Below are positions 53,778 to 63,063 of a stretch of 64,000 nucleotides of DNA, one piece after another. Source of the stretch: CAIRTM01 sp963723235. Lineage in GTDB: Bacteria > Desulfobacterota > WTBG01 > CAIYCZ01 > CAIRTM01. The stretch is from the NCBI GenBank assembly GCA_963723235.1, contig CAVRPV010000006.1, positions 370,811 through 434,810 on the forward strand, in the 5' to 3' direction. A model generated the notes under the pieces. That model had not been told where the DNA came from and ran no database searches. It saw nothing but the letters and a program-made list of their open reading frames with translations. The position numbers were made by a program, and so were the translations under genes. Positions within the stretch are counted from its first letter, which is position 1. Each line of letters starts with the position of its first letter.

Positions 53778-54962
53778 ATGCGAGATGTAGTTATTGCGAG
53801 TGCGGTTAGAACCCCGATCGGTGATTTTAACGGCACACTGAGCGATATTGCCGCGGACACACTCGGCGCAACAGCCATCAAGGCTGCTGTCGAGCGGGCC
53901 GGCATCCGGCCCGACCAGGTTGATGAAGTCATTATGGGAAATGTTCTGCCGGCCGGACTCGGCCAGAATCCCGCGCGCCAGGCAGCCATTAAGGCCGGCA
54001 TACCCATGGAATCAGCGGCCCTGACCATCAACAAGGTCTGCGGTTCAGGCCTGAAAGCGGTCATGCTGGCCGCGCAGGCGATTGCCTGCGGCGATGCCGA
54101 TATTATTGTTGCCGGGGGCATGGAAAACATGAACCAGGCACCGTATTATTTTGAAAAACTGCGCACCGGCTACCGCATGGGCAACGCCCCCATCATCGAC
54201 AGCATGATCCACGACGGCATCTGGGACGTTGTTAATGATGTTCACATGGGCTATACGGCCGAGCTGGTAAGCGACCGCTTTAATATTTCACGCCGCGACA
54301 TGGATGAGTTCGCGCTTCTCTCAAATGAGCGCGCTCAGGACAGTCTCAAGCAGGGTCGTTTCCGTGATGAAATTGTGCCGGTCAGCATACCGCAGCGCAA
54401 GGGTGATCCGCTTATTTTCGACACGGACGAAACGCCCCGCCCGGTCACCATGGAAACCCTTGAGCGTCTGCGCTCAGCTTTTAAAAAGGATGGACGCGTA
54501 ACTGCCGGCAATGCCTCAAAAATCAGCGACGGGGCTGCCGCTCTGGTCATTATGGATGCGGGCCTGGCCCGCGAAATGGGCATCCGGCCGCTTGCACGCG
54601 TTGGCGCCCAGGGCGCGGCCGGCTGGAATCTTGAAAATGTGCTGGTCACGCCTATGAAATCGATCCCGAAAGTGCTTAAAAAAGCCGGGCTCACGCTTGC
54701 TGATATTGACCTGCACGAAATCAACGAAGCCTTTGCCACATCAACGGTAGCCATCAGCCGCGAGCTGGGCATCGGCTATGACCGGCTCAACGTCAACGGA
54801 GGCGCGGTTGCCCTCGGGCATCCTATCGGCGCCAGCGGCGCACGCGTGCTGGTGACTCTGCTGTCGGCCATGCAGCAGCGCAACGCACGCCGGGGTATGG
54901 CTTCACTGTGTTTGGGCGGGGCCGAGGCCGTGACGCTTATCGTTGAAAGGGATAACACATGA
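53778..54962 (+). CDS. acetyl-CoA acetyltransferase (thiolase)
   Basis: Condenses two acetyl-CoA to acetoacetyl-CoA, or cleaves it. A 394-residue thiolase with the nucleophile in NKVCGSGLKA (about Cys88), the motifs HEINEAFA and GGAVALGHPIGASGARV with the catalytic His, and the second Cys in LCLGGAEA. Gly-rich termini and overall length are normal. Start at 53778 follows GGGAG. The stop overlaps the ATG of the crotonase gene (ATGA), so both are translated together. They would serve butyrate-type fermentation, beta-oxidation or polyhydroxybutyrate; no dehydrogenase or transferase is beside them to decide. Confidence 0.94.
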   Translation: MRDVVIASAVRTPIGDFNGTLSDIAADTLGATAIKAAVERAGIRPDQVDEVIMGNVLPAGLGQNPARQAAIKAGIPMESAALTINKVCGSGLKAVMLAAQAIACGDADIIVAGGMENMNQAPYYFEKLRTGYRMGNAPIIDSMIHDGIWDVVNDVHMGYTAELVSDRFNISRRDMDEFALLSNERAQDSLKQGRFRDEIVPVSIPQRKGDPLIFDTDETPRPVTMETLERLRSAFKKDGRVTAGNASKISDGAAALVIMDAGLAREMGIRPLARVGAQGAAGWNLENVLVTPMKSIPKVLKKAGLTLADIDLHEINEAFATSTVAISRELGIGYDRLNVNGGAVALGHPIGASGARVLVTLLSAMQQRNARRGMASLCLGGAEAVTLIVERDNT

Positions 54963-55741
54963 AAACATACACGACTCTCACGCTTGAACGCGACGGCCAG
55001 ACGGCGCTTCTCACCTTTAACCGTCCCAAGGTTTTAAATGCGCTCAACACCATGGTGGCAACCGAGGGCCTTGATGCTGTACAGACCGTCGGAAACGATC
55101 CGGATGTGCGCGTTCTCATTCTCACAGGTGCAGGCCGCGCGTTTGTCGCCGGGGCCGACATTGCCGAAATGGAAAATAAAACCCCGGAAGAAGCCCGGAT
55201 ATATTCCGAACTGGGGCACCGTTTCATGAACGCCCTGCAGGACCTGCCACAGCCCGTCATCGCCGCCATCAACGGCTTCTGTCTCGGCGGCGGACTTGAA
55301 GTGGCCCTGGCCTGTGATATCCGCATTGCGGCTGCAAGCGCGCAGTTCGGCCTGCCGGAAACCATCCTGGGAATCATTCCGGGCTGGGGCGCGACCCAGC
55401 GCACGGCCCGGCTGGCAGGCGCCGCTAAAACCAAGGAAATGATATTCACGGGCCGACGCTTCAGTTCCGCTGAAGCATTCGACATGGGCCTTGTCAACCG
55501 GGTCGTACCGGATGGTGAACTCATGGATACGGTCCGTGCTATGGCCGCGCTCATGTGCCGCCAGGGCCAGACCGCACTCAGGCATGCCAAAGAAGTTATC
55601 AATCAAGGCCTGGATTTGAGCCTTGCTGAGGCCCTGCGCCTTGAAATCGATACATTTGTGACCTGCTTCGACACTGATGACCGCCGCGAAGGCATGCGGG
55701 CCTTTCTTGAAAAACGTAAACCAAAATTTTCCGGCACGTAA
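54959..55741 (+). CDS. enoyl-CoA hydratase (crotonase)
   Basis: A 260-residue crotonase-fold enzyme. The oxyanion-hole segments AGADIAEM and NGFCLGGGLEVALACD are present, with both catalytic glutamates (Glu114 in GGGLEVAL and Glu134 in LPETILGIIPGWGATQR), so hydration of crotonyl-CoA-like substrates is expected rather than another crotonase reaction. Its start overlaps the thiolase stop by 4 bp. Downstream lies the inverted repeat at 55771. The pair is a partial fatty-acid or butyrate module; 3-hydroxyacyl-CoA dehydrogenase must be elsewhere. Confidence 0.94.
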   Translation: MKTYTTLTLERDGQTALLTFNRPKVLNALNTMVATEGLDAVQTVGNDPDVRVLILTGAGRAFVAGADIAEMENKTPEEARIYSELGHRFMNALQDLPQPVIAAINGFCLGGGLEVALACDIRIAAASAQFGLPETILGIIPGWGATQRTARLAGAAKTKEMIFTGRRFSSAEAFDMGLVNRVVPDGELMDTVRAMAALMCRQGQTALRHAKEVINQGLDLSLAEALRLEIDTFVTCFDTDDRREGMRAFLEKRKPKFSGT

Positions 55742-55770
55742 AAAATTGCCGGCTGAACATTGAGTTTAAT

Positions 55771-55845
55771 GGGGACGTAAAAAGTCACACAGCAAACAAA
55801 AACGCACAGCCCCGCCAGAAGGGGAAAATCAGACTTTTTACGAAC
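55771..55845. repeat. REP-like inverted repeat with GTAAAAAGTC arms
   Basis: CGTAAAAAGTC (55776..55786) and GACTTTTTACG (55832..55842) are perfect 11-bp arms. The interior has a smaller CCCC/GGGG hairpin. The left edge begins GGGGACGTAA, resembling REP elements moved by Y1-type transposases. It lies directly after the crotonase gene and may act as a terminator. Confidence 0.6.
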
Positions 55846-55892
55846 ACGTCACGTATAACCGTTTATAGTGCAAACTTTCAGGGAGTAAACTC

Positions 55893-56381
55893 ATGGTATC
55901 CGAACACGATGATTATGATGAAAAACCAAGCTGGCGCGACATTGACCGCAAACGGGACAAAAGCTCACACACCAGCGATGACCCGGAAGCGCAGCGGCCC
56001 CAGTCCCCAAAGAAGGAATGGGCCCAGAAAATGTACCTCAAGGAAATTGGGAACCTTTTCAAGGGCAAAAAAGCCACCCCTGAGCATGCCGGGGCGCTCA
56101 ATGAAATCCATCTGCGGACCGGAACAAAGAAGTTCAACACCGCTGTAAAAAAATATATCAAGGAATACGGCTTGCCCGATGACTGGAGCACGCTGTTTCT
56201 GCTGCTTGACTACAAGGATGTGAAAATCGTCCGACTGTCCGTTGAAAAGCTGGTAAGCATCATGGATGATGAGCCGCTCAACAAAAAAGAAGGCCTTAAA
56301 AGCAAGCTGAGCATCATGGCAATGACGGCTGAGGATGATGACGTACGCGAAATCGCGCAAGAGCATCTTGCGGCACTTTAG
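55893..56381 (+). CDS. hypothetical protein, helical repeat-like
   Basis: A 162-residue soluble protein. Residues 1-45 are highly charged and probably disordered (SEHDDYDEKPSWRDIDRKRD). Residues 50-160 are helical; WSTLFLLLDYKDVKIVRLSV and DDDVREIAQEHLAAL look like HEAT-like helix pairs. No catalytic motif. Ribosome site AGGGAG 7 bp before the ATG, and a terminator follows. No family recognised with certainty; similar short proteins occur in deltaproteobacteria. Confidence 0.65.
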   Translation: MVSEHDDYDEKPSWRDIDRKRDKSSHTSDDPEAQRPQSPKKEWAQKMYLKEIGNLFKGKKATPEHAGALNEIHLRTGTKKFNTAVKKYIKEYGLPDDWSTLFLLLDYKDVKIVRLSVEKLVSIMDDEPLNKKEGLKSKLSIMAMTAEDDDVREIAQEHLAAL

Positions 56382-56397
56382 GCAAGCGTTGGGCGTG

Positions 56398-56424
56398 AAA
56401 GGGCAGCCCCCTGTGGCTGCCCTT
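56398..56424 (+). terminator. terminator after the gene at 55893
   Basis: AAAGGGCAGCC pairs with GGCTGCCCTTT around a short loop. The T-run is brief (TTTGGTT). Confidence 0.72.
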
Positions 56425-56546
56425 TGGTTCAAGGTTCAAGGCTCAAGGAGCATCCGTCCGATCGGTCTGATCCGTCGAATCCAACCGATGAAGGCGCTCT
56501 GTAATCCCGGCACCAACACCGCAGATGGACAGTTTTCAACAGCCGA

Positions 56547-57437
56547 TTAATACCGCGCCTGTATCTCCCGCAACGTCTCCAGATAACGCTCCCGGTCAGA
56601 CAGGCGCCGGCTGTAGCTGATCTCCTGAATGAGGGCTTCAAGCGGAGGGCCGATGTCAATGCCTTCCGCGTTCAGCCCGTCGCGATTGGCCTGATCCAGC
56701 ACAAGCAGGCTATAGTAGAGCGTCAGCATGCGCACCCCCGATTCACGCCTGAACAGATAGGATCTGCCTCCCATACTCTGCAGAAAAAATCCGGCATAGT
56801 CATACATCATCTCACGCGTCACCGGAGGACCGGGCGGCTGGGCCTGCCAGGGATTCAGCCATTCATGAAAAAGTGCCATGACAGGCTCCATGATGGATGC
56901 TTCCGCGTTGATAATGTCCCTGATCGTCAGCAGGGTGTCCTTGCCCAGAACGCGGTAGAAAAACGTTACATTCTTCATAAGCGCAAAAAGGTCCTGATTC
57001 TCAACACCTATAAGCGGTCGCGTTGCCTCAAGCTGCTGCAGCACACGCACAAACATTTCCTGGGAGCTGATTGTCAGACCCCTGCGGCCCAGATAGCCTT
57101 TTGAATCAATATAGCGGAAAAAGTTCATGACCCGTCCCTGTACGGAAGCGGCATCGAGCCCCTCCGGCAACTCCGGCGCGGCATTGTCCGTGCCGAGCGC
57201 CTCACGCAGCGCGTCCGCGGCAGGCGCAGGCTCCGCATCATCACTCAGGCGGGTTTCAAGCTGTTCAATTTTCTGTTCAAGATCATCGGCGCGTTGCTGC
57301 AGGCTGTCGCGCTCGGCCTGCAGCATCTGTGCATCATCGCGAACCTGCCTGCTTTGAAAATAAAAATAGCCTGCGGCACATGCAAGCACAATGGCAGCCA
57401 TGACAACAATCACGATTAGCGAGCTGTTGTTCTTCAT
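56547..57437 (-). CDS. membrane-anchored coiled-coil protein of unknown function
   Basis: A 296-residue protein: one N-terminal membrane helix (SLIVIVVMAAIVLACAAGYF, about 6-27), a coiled coil (about 35-70, with LQAERDSLQQRADDLEQKIE), a linker rich in Ala/Pro, and a helical domain of about 200 residues without recognised motifs. Probably inner-membrane anchored with the rest in the periplasm. The ATG at 57437 follows AAGGATG and directly precedes the helix; the longer ORF start is not preferred. Divergent from the tmRNA gene. Confidence 0.72.
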   Translation of the reverse strand: MKNNSSLIVIVVMAAIVLACAAGYFYFQSRQVRDDAQMLQAERDSLQQRADDLEQKIEQLETRLSDDAEPAPAADALREALGTDNAAPELPEGLDAASVQGRVMNFFRYIDSKGYLGRRGLTISSQEMFVRVLQQLEATRPLIGVENQDLFALMKNVTFFYRVLGKDTLLTIRDIINAEASIMEPVMALFHEWLNPWQAQPPGPPVTREMMYDYAGFFLQSMGGRSYLFRRESGVRMLTLYYSLLVLDQANRDGLNAEGIDIGPPLEALIQEISYSRRLSDRERYLETLREIQARY

Positions 57438-57478
57438 AACCCATCCTTCACTGTTAAAAAGTTGAGACTGTATGCGGT

Positions 57479-57506
57479 TTGCTTTGTTCGGAATATATGC
57501 TATATT
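57479..57506 (+). promoter_or_regulatory. promoter of the tmRNA gene
   Basis: TTGCTT (57479..57484), 16-bp spacer, TATATT (57501..57506), about 55 bp before the mature 5' end. Confidence 0.55.
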
Positions 57507-57562
57507 CAAGTTGTAACGCAATAGTTTTCATACATACTGAACACACATTAAATAAAGAGAAA

Positions 57563-57926
57563 GGGGGCGAAACGGGTTCGACGGGGGTAGCTGAAGCTCT
57601 AGCTGCATGCCGAGGTTCCTACAGGCTCGTAAAAAAGGTAGGAAAAAACATAATCGCAGACGATTATAATTACGCCCTAGCCGCTTAATCACGGCTAGCG
57701 TCCGACACGTCCCCATCCTGCAGGGATTTGAAGGGCGTCGACTAAAGCAGGATAGGCGCGCACGTGTGCTCAGGGTATGCGCGGCGAAACCAAACCTGAG
57801 CTGGCTTTCGAACAGCATCCCGCTCCCGGGAGGCTGGGAAAGCGAGACTCTAAATCGGGGGACAAGCATGTAGATGTTAGTGTGGAAGATTCCCGGACGG
57901 GGGTTCGACTCCCCCCGCCTCCACCA
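57563..57926 (+). ncRNA. ssrA: transfer-messenger RNA (tmRNA)
   Basis: One-piece tmRNA of 364 nt. The 5' end GGGGGCG pairs with the 3' CGCCTCC, and CCA is encoded at 57924..57926. The tRNA-like T-arm reads GGGTTCGACTCCC. The resume codon is GCA (preceded by ATAATC, as TAGTC in E. coli), giving the tag ADDYNYALAA followed by TAA. Pseudoknot regions lie on both sides. It rescues stalled ribosomes and marks the nascent chain for proteolysis. Confidence 0.96.
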
Positions 57927-57957
57927 GATCATAATCTCGCACAGTTCAATGAAGTCA

Positions 57958-57991
57958 CAAAAGCCCTTGAGAAATCAGGGGCTTTTGTTTT
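57958..57991 (+). terminator. terminator after tmRNA
   Basis: CAAAAGCCC pairs with GGGGCTTTTG around a loop, then TTTTTT. Confidence 0.88.
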
Positions 57992-58086
57992 TTCCCGGAC
58001 TAGACATCTGTTGTTGCATACGCAGAAGACGACCGGACGAATCTTATCTTTAACGGCCAAACAGCCCTGCGCTTATGCGGAGAGCA

Positions 58087-58491
58087 TCACTGCCACCCGA
58101 TGGTTGAGTACCCTTTTTCACTCAGGCAGCGATTCACAAAATTCTTGTACACCGGACTTGGTTCCTTTGATTGAAAAATCCCCCTGGTTGCCGCGGCAGT
58201 AGCGCCGGCGGCAGCGCCTGCTGCCGCGCCTTTGCCCACAGCCCCCCATACGGCCCCGGCGGCAGCGCCAGTAGCGCCGCCGACAGTACCCGCCACAGCT
58301 GCATCTTTTGCAACCTGACTGCCGGCGCCGGATTTAACATAGGCATCAGCCTGCCTGCAGCACTCATCTATATCAAGCTGTGCCTGAGTATGGCCGACCT
58401 TTGACAAATGCGCATTTGGATACAGTATCGGCTTTTGCGTACTGCAACCAACCATACAAAGCAGCATACTCATACATAGAATCTTTTTCAT
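58087..58491 (-). CDS. glycine-zipper lipoprotein
   Basis: A 134-residue protein with a lipoprotein signal, MKKILCMSMLLCMVGC, Cys16 as the lipid anchor. The middle (about 60-105) is a glycine-zipper helix hairpin (AGTVGGATGAAAGAVWGAVG, then AAAGAAAGATAAA) of the type that packs in or near the outer membrane. The C-terminus has two conserved-looking cysteines (CC near residue 44 and one near 124). The start at 58491 follows GAGGG; the longer ORF start has no site. First of a run of minus-strand lipoprotein genes. Confidence 0.78.
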   Translation of the reverse strand: MKKILCMSMLLCMVGCSTQKPILYPNAHLSKVGHTQAQLDIDECCRQADAYVKSGAGSQVAKDAAVAGTVGGATGAAAGAVWGAVGKGAAAGAAAGATAAATRGIFQSKEPSPVYKNFVNRCLSEKGYSTIGWQ

Positions 58492-58536
58492 GCTGCCCTC
58501 GCTGACGATTCTGTTTGCCTGCACCTGCCCTCTTCC

Positions 58537-59226
58537 CTACTTGGCCCGCTCTTCAGCCAGGCGCTCGCGCAGTTGTTTAGCCCAGTAGTTAAAGGCATCC
58601 TCCACTGCATGCCAGTCGTTGAACTTATTACCCTCACCCGTAATCTTCGCGCCGGTTCGGCGGTCTACGCCCGCAAACAGGCGTGTGCCGGTCTGGCTGT
58701 CGAGCCCCTCGGCCTCGACCCCAACGCTGCCGGTAAAAGCCCACTCACCCGTTGCAAGCGCGGCAAGGCCGCCGAGCGCAAGCCCTATGGGAACAACCGT
58801 TGAGATGGTATCCAGCGTGACATTGGCATCCTCAGCCTCGGTGATGGCAATGCGCAGGTGCATAACGCCGGGGCCGGCTGTGTTCACCATTTTATAATCC
58901 TTTGCAAGCTGTTCACGCATGGCCGCATCAGCGTAATTCAAAATTATCTGCCGGTCTTCAGGCTTCATCTTGTCGAGCGCGTGCTTCCCGGAGGCATACA
59001 GCTTGATCGGGTCCATCATAATAGCATTATAAGCCTTAAAATCAGCCTTCGGGTTGATGTAGTACAGCAGCGCCCTGCCATCCCCGCCCTCCTTCAGCAT
59101 CGAATAATCTCCCAGAAAAGTAGTCGGTGTAACGTTCCGGGACTGATACGTCGCGCATGCCGCAAGCATGCATGCCAGCACAGTAATCGTGCACAGCACT
59201 ACCATGTTTCGCATAGAAGTTTTCAT
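58537..59226 (-). CDS. DUF3313-family lipoprotein
   Basis: A 229-residue protein with lipobox LAAC (Cys24). TPTTFLGDYSMLKEGGDGRA, YINPKADFKAYNAIMMDPIK and the middle EDRQIILNYADAAMREQL match DUF3313 proteins, which are outer-membrane lipoproteins of unknown function. VVPIGLALGGLAALATG is a hydrophobic segment. The C-terminal part ends with NDWHAVEDAFNYWAKQLRERL. Ribosome site AAGGAGA before the ATG. It lies upstream of the glycine-zipper lipoprotein gene by 45 bp, probably one operon. Confidence 0.85.
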   Translation of the reverse strand: MKTSMRNMVVLCTITVLACMLAACATYQSRNVTPTTFLGDYSMLKEGGDGRALLYYINPKADFKAYNAIMMDPIKLYASGKHALDKMKPEDRQIILNYADAAMREQLAKDYKMVNTAGPGVMHLRIAITEAEDANVTLDTISTVVPIGLALGGLAALATGEWAFTGSVGVEAEGLDSQTGTRLFAGVDRRTGAKITGEGNKFNDWHAVEDAFNYWAKQLRERLAEERAK

Positions 59227-59305
59227 GTCTGCTCTCCTTATATGTTGAGCTGTATAGTTTGGCTACCATCTGAGCAATAGCGCTCTCAGGCACCGGATAT
59301 ATGAT

Positions 59306-60563
59306 TTACAGGCCCGGATTCCCGACGACAACAAAGCCGTCACCCTGCTTTTGATAAAACGTCTGGCCAAAGCGCAGGTACGTCCAGTCTTGATATTTAA
59401 CCTCCACCGCGTATTCGGGAATCGTCGCAACTTTGGCACCTACCGGTGCATCAACGGTAACGTAGAGGTCTTTGCCGTCGCGCGTTATTTTCTGGTAGAA
59501 CACATGGGCGGAAAGATAATACTCCTTGCCGTTCACCGTCATAACCAGCGGCTTGTTCAGCGAGGTCAGCCCCACGCCTGCGGGCGGGGTGGTCACGACA
59601 TACTTGGCACTCCCGGAGGAGGACGATGAAATCGACTGGTACCAGGTCGAACTGCAGTAATAATAGGTTGTGCTGCCGGTTGCCTGATTAACAACCACCG
59701 TATTCGTGCAGGGCGGACTGTCGCTCATGTAATACGAATACGATACCGAGGATACGGGATAGCCGTACCACCAGGGCGAGTACCCATAGTAGTGGTCGTC
59801 CCAGTGGTCGTCATACTGGTTATTATACCATTTCTGCCAGTCTTCGCGGGAATCATCGCGCCAATCCTGCCAGTCTTCACGGTCCGCATCGCTCCAGCGC
59901 CCGTCTTCATTCGGCAATTGTTCAGGCCGGAGTCCGCTGTCCTGCATATTTTTCCCGCAGCTGGTTTTTCTGATCATCGCTCAGACGGGAGCCGTCCTGC
60001 CTGCGCTCCTGGCGCAACTGCTGGCGGTCTTTGGCCGGCTGCTGGCCGGCAGTCAAACCTCCCTGACGGCCTCCGGCAGGCTGCTGGCCGGGCGTGGACG
60101 TACGAGCCACCCAGATCGGCATTCGTGTAGCGGCCGCCCTGCGCCGGCAATTGGCCGACACTGGGACCACTGCTTGGGCCGGCTGCTGGCCGGGCGTAGT
60201 GCCGCTACGCCCAAAACTCTCATAGCGGCCAGCGGTAGATGGCCGCGAACTGGCCATCCTGTCGCTTTGGCGCACTGAACCGGCATCGCCGTATCCACCG
60301 CCGGACATCCTGTCCGATCTCTGGCCGTAATCGCTTGACCGGCTTGGGGTCGAGTAACCCCGCGACTGCCGCACTGACCCGCCACCGCCGCCGCTAAACC
60401 CTCCGCCGCGACTGCCGCCAAACCCGCCTCCACCGCGTCCGCCACCACCTCCTCCTCGACCGCCGCCACCCCCGCGGGCGTCAACATGCCCGACACTGAG
60501 ACACAGCGCGCAGAAGAGTACTGCGGCACTCATCATCAGACGATAACACCGTGTTGTTCTCAT
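59306..60563 (-). CDS. secreted Gly-rich protein with C-terminal DUF6515-like domain, frameshifted
   Basis: Two frames join near 59940 into a protein of about 415 residues; a further double break is likely near 60090-60180. It begins MRTTRCYRLMMSAAVLFCAL (signal peptide) followed by a Gly/Arg-rich tract (RGGGGGGRGGGGFGG). A Gln/Pro-rich region follows, then an Asp/Trp/Tyr-rich stretch (WQDWRDDSREDWQKWYNNQY), and a C-terminal part with VMTVNGKEYYLSAHVFYQK and WTYLRFGQTFYQK, in the style of DUF6515 proteins. Probably an extracytoplasmic, perhaps surface, protein. Confidence 0.7.
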
Positions 60564-60590
60564 AGTCTTTTCCCTCGACAGTCGGCCTTG

Positions 60591-61369
60591 TTACAGGCGG
60601 GATTTCTCATCCTTTTCCCGCGGAACCGGTTCAATTTCTGCAGCGCCCGCAGGCAGCTGAAAAACGAACATCTCAGGCGGGACAGAAACGAGTTCTTCCA
60701 GTTCGGCAAGCACCACACTGTAGCGTGGGCTGCCATCGAGCCTCTTATAGGTTATCACCAGCTTGCGCAACCGCGGGCTGTCGCCCTGATCGATCCATGC
60801 CTGCCAGTCGATGTCCTTCTGCGTGGCGGCGATGTGATGGCATGCCCTGTCACCCACAAGCCCCTGCCCCAGGTAACGGCAGGTTATAACAGAATCCATG
60901 AGCACTGCGTACATATTACCGGACAGCATATCGGCAAGCGGGGTGCTGATACCGTAGCGATCATAGACCATATCGATCGTCTCATCGAGCGTGGCCGGCG
61001 CCTTCAGCTGAACATAGACTTTTTTATCACGGTCAAGAAGCGTAAACATGGCCCCGTCATACCACAGCGACGTATTGGCCTTATCGCCCCGGGTTTCCAT
61101 CCATAACTTGTCGGGACGCCGCAAAACTGCCGTGCGGACATGAGCGTACTGAAGTATCTCCCCCGAATCCGTCACCTCATCGGAAGTGTCATATACTTTA
61201 AACTTGACATTCCCGGTCCGCTGATTGCCTTCTTAAGGGCTTTAACAATCTTGCTGGCCTCAGGATCAATACCAACGGCTGCAGCCTGCTCAACGGCCGG
61301 GCATGAACCTGACCACACGATAAGCGCTGCCGCGCACGCTGCTACACATCCATACACTGTTTTTTTCAT
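60591..61369 (-). CDS. DUF2092-family periplasmic protein, frameshift near 61205
   Basis: About 258 residues after one correction near 61205. Signal peptide MKKTVYGCVAACAAALIVWS. The mature part reads EASKIVKALKKAI, then NVKFKVYDTSDEVTDSGEI, RRPDKLWMETRGDK, YDGAMFTLLDRDKKVYVQL and the conserved CRYLGQGLVGDRACHHIA with a Cys pair, the pattern of DUF2092, related to the LolA/LppX-like lipid-carrier fold. It might bind a hydrophobic molecule in the periplasm. GGGGGAAGG precedes the ATG. Part of the minus-strand exported-protein run. Confidence 0.82.
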
Positions 61370-61460
61370 GGCGCCTTCCCCCATTTCAAAAAGCTACTAT
61401 CAGTATTGGTATATATCATCCCTGCGCAACCGGAACATCAGCTCAACTGCCGATGCACCC

Positions 61461-62024
61461 TCAAGGCGTTTCAACGCGGACAATCGTTTGTTTGACGGTC
61501 TGCATGATAATCATATCGCCCTGTTTAATCTCATTGAATCGCTTGATCTCAGGGCCGGCCTCTATGGTTATGCGCTTGCCGTCCGGTCCGCTGAGCGTTA
61601 ACATCCGGCTGTCATAATTAATTTTTTCAACGCGGACGCTCGCCTCAGAGACCGTAACCTTCTGCGCGCCGGGAGCGTCCGGATTTCGCTGCGCGGTCTC
61701 AAACACATCGGCAGAAGGCGCACCAGCGGACTTTTCCACAGCAACCCTGACAGACTCGACAACCTCTGCAATTACCCTGTCGCCAACCTGAATCTTTCCA
61801 AAATTCGGCGCATCAGGACCAACATTGATCAACTGTATGCCGTTCTTATCCTTCAAAAGCGCTGTATGCTTTTCATGGTCTATCTCCACAACCGTTGCTT
61901 CAGCTACGGTTGTCCTGCTGACAGAGAAGCCGTCGGCTGTTGTCGTCCTCTTGATATCCGATGCACACGCAGCCATACAAACAATCAAAGCCAGAAACAT
62001 CACAATGCTCACTGTTTTATTCAT
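61461..62024 (-). CDS. lipoprotein with two beta-barrel-like repeats
   Basis: A 187-residue protein with lipobox MAAC (Cys20). Two related segments, AEATVVEIDHEKHTALLKDK ... GKIQVGDRVIAEVV and SVRVEKINYDSRMLTLSGPD ... NEIKQGDMIIMQTV, look like tandem small OB-like beta domains. They resemble secreted proteins annotated as copper-binding/DUF5666-like, though the family is not certain. GGAGGATT precedes the ATG at 62024. It heads the exported-protein run that continues to 58087. Confidence 0.7.
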   Translation of the reverse strand: MNKTVSIVMFLALIVCMAACASDIKRTTTADGFSVSRTTVAEATVVEIDHEKHTALLKDKNGIQLINVGPDAPNFGKIQVGDRVIAEVVESVRVAVEKSAGAPSADVFETAQRNPDAPGAQKVTVSEASVRVEKINYDSRMLTLSGPDGKRITIEAGPEIKRFNEIKQGDMIIMQTVKQTIVRVETP

Positions 62025-62228
62025 CTGCAATCCTCCATTGAAACGTTTTTTATTCTCAAGTTTATAGCTTTATCCAGCCCTTGTACATTAAAATTTGTTC
62101 ACGTAAGCCCTTGTGCCGGACAGCTGCGCTTAGGCCAATATGTTTAATGTTGCCGGACTAAACAAAGTGATTCCGGCGGTGTTTTTATTGGTCAATTCTG
62201 CCATACGCGCCGTAAATATAGCTTACAA

Positions 62229-62699
62229 TCAGGACGAAACAACCCGTTTTTCTACCTCCCGGCGTCCGTGAAGATGTGCCAACCGGCGGTTAATCACATT
62301 GGTGACAGCGGCGGCCATCACAGCGGTTGAGACCCCGACCATGAGCAGCCCGATGATGCCTACAAGCGGACCCAGCAGATAGCGTCCGGGCGGAAGCACC
62401 ACATCACCATAGCCGATGGTTGTGAACGTCGCGCCGGAAAAATACAGGGCCGTTTGAAAATCACGAAACACGCCAAGCCATAAAAAAAACAATCCCCAGC
62501 ATGCGATCTGCAGCAGATGCCCTATGAGCAGGCACATCGCCATCAGGAATATAAGGCTGACCACCGGAACTGCGCCCGTTGGCAGGCCATGCAGCGGCAT
62601 CAAACGCGCGTAGAAGCGTATGCATACAGCACTCGCCCCGGCCTGTATCAGAACACACAACAGAACAACAACGGATGCAGCTGCAAGCATTACAAGCAT
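62229..62699 (-). CDS. two-helix potassium-channel-like protein
   Basis: A 156-residue membrane protein. The C-terminal half has the pore helix and filter ATFTTIGYGDVVL, the TxGYG signature of K+ channels, followed by a last helix (LVGIIGLLMVGVSTAVMAAA). One or two helices precede it. It lacks a visible RCK or cyclic nucleotide domain, so it is a bare ion-channel-2-type pore; a tetramer would be needed. A start at 62699 (MLVMLAAAS) or 62732 is possible. Function beyond ion conduction cannot be told. Confidence 0.82.
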   Translation of the reverse strand: MLVMLAAASVVVLLCVLIQAGASAVCIRFYARLMPLHGLPTGAVPVVSLIFLMAMCLLIGHLLQIACWGLFFLWLGVFRDFQTALYFSGATFTTIGYGDVVLPPGRYLLGPLVGIIGLLMVGVSTAVMAAAVTNVINRRLAHLHGRREVEKRVVSS

Positions 62700-62988
62700 A
62701 TGAAACCTCCCCGCGATATGCGCGGGTATCAAAAAAAATAATTCCCCTGTTCAGCAGGCCCGGCTTTCCGGTCGTTAATAATGCTACTACCGTTTATGAA
62801 GCAAACATACTATGACTATTCAAACCCGACAATCATTTTTTTTGGACCTAAAACGTCCTGAACGTCACGGACATATGGCAGGTTTTAATATTGACACGCA
62901 CCCGGCCCGGCCATATACTCACGCCATCACGAAGCACACACACCAAAAGGCCTTGCATATGAATGGCATGCTTTTGCACAAACGCAAC

Positions 62989-63022
62989 GCATGTACGCAC
63001 AAAATTGTGCGTGCGTACATGC
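62989..63022. repeat. perfect 12-bp inverted repeat upstream of the terminal lipoprotein gene
   Basis: GCATGTACGCAC (62989..63000) and GTGCGTACATGC (63011..63022) flank a 10-nt loop. No T-run follows. It lies about 40 bp before the next start codon, so it may be an operator or leader hairpin. Confidence 0.6.
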
Positions 63023-63063
63023 GGCCGGGCGGCAGTACACCATAAAAATAAAGGGAGTATGCT

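Noticed and set aside
54937..55602. 221-residue minus-strand ORF opposite the crotonase gene
   Set aside because: Shadow of a fully conserved enoyl-CoA hydratase with both catalytic glutamates.
56500..56550. TTTTCAACAGCC near 56529 as another family A repeat copy
   Set aside because: Only about 12 bp match the repeat end and no matching left end or core is present.
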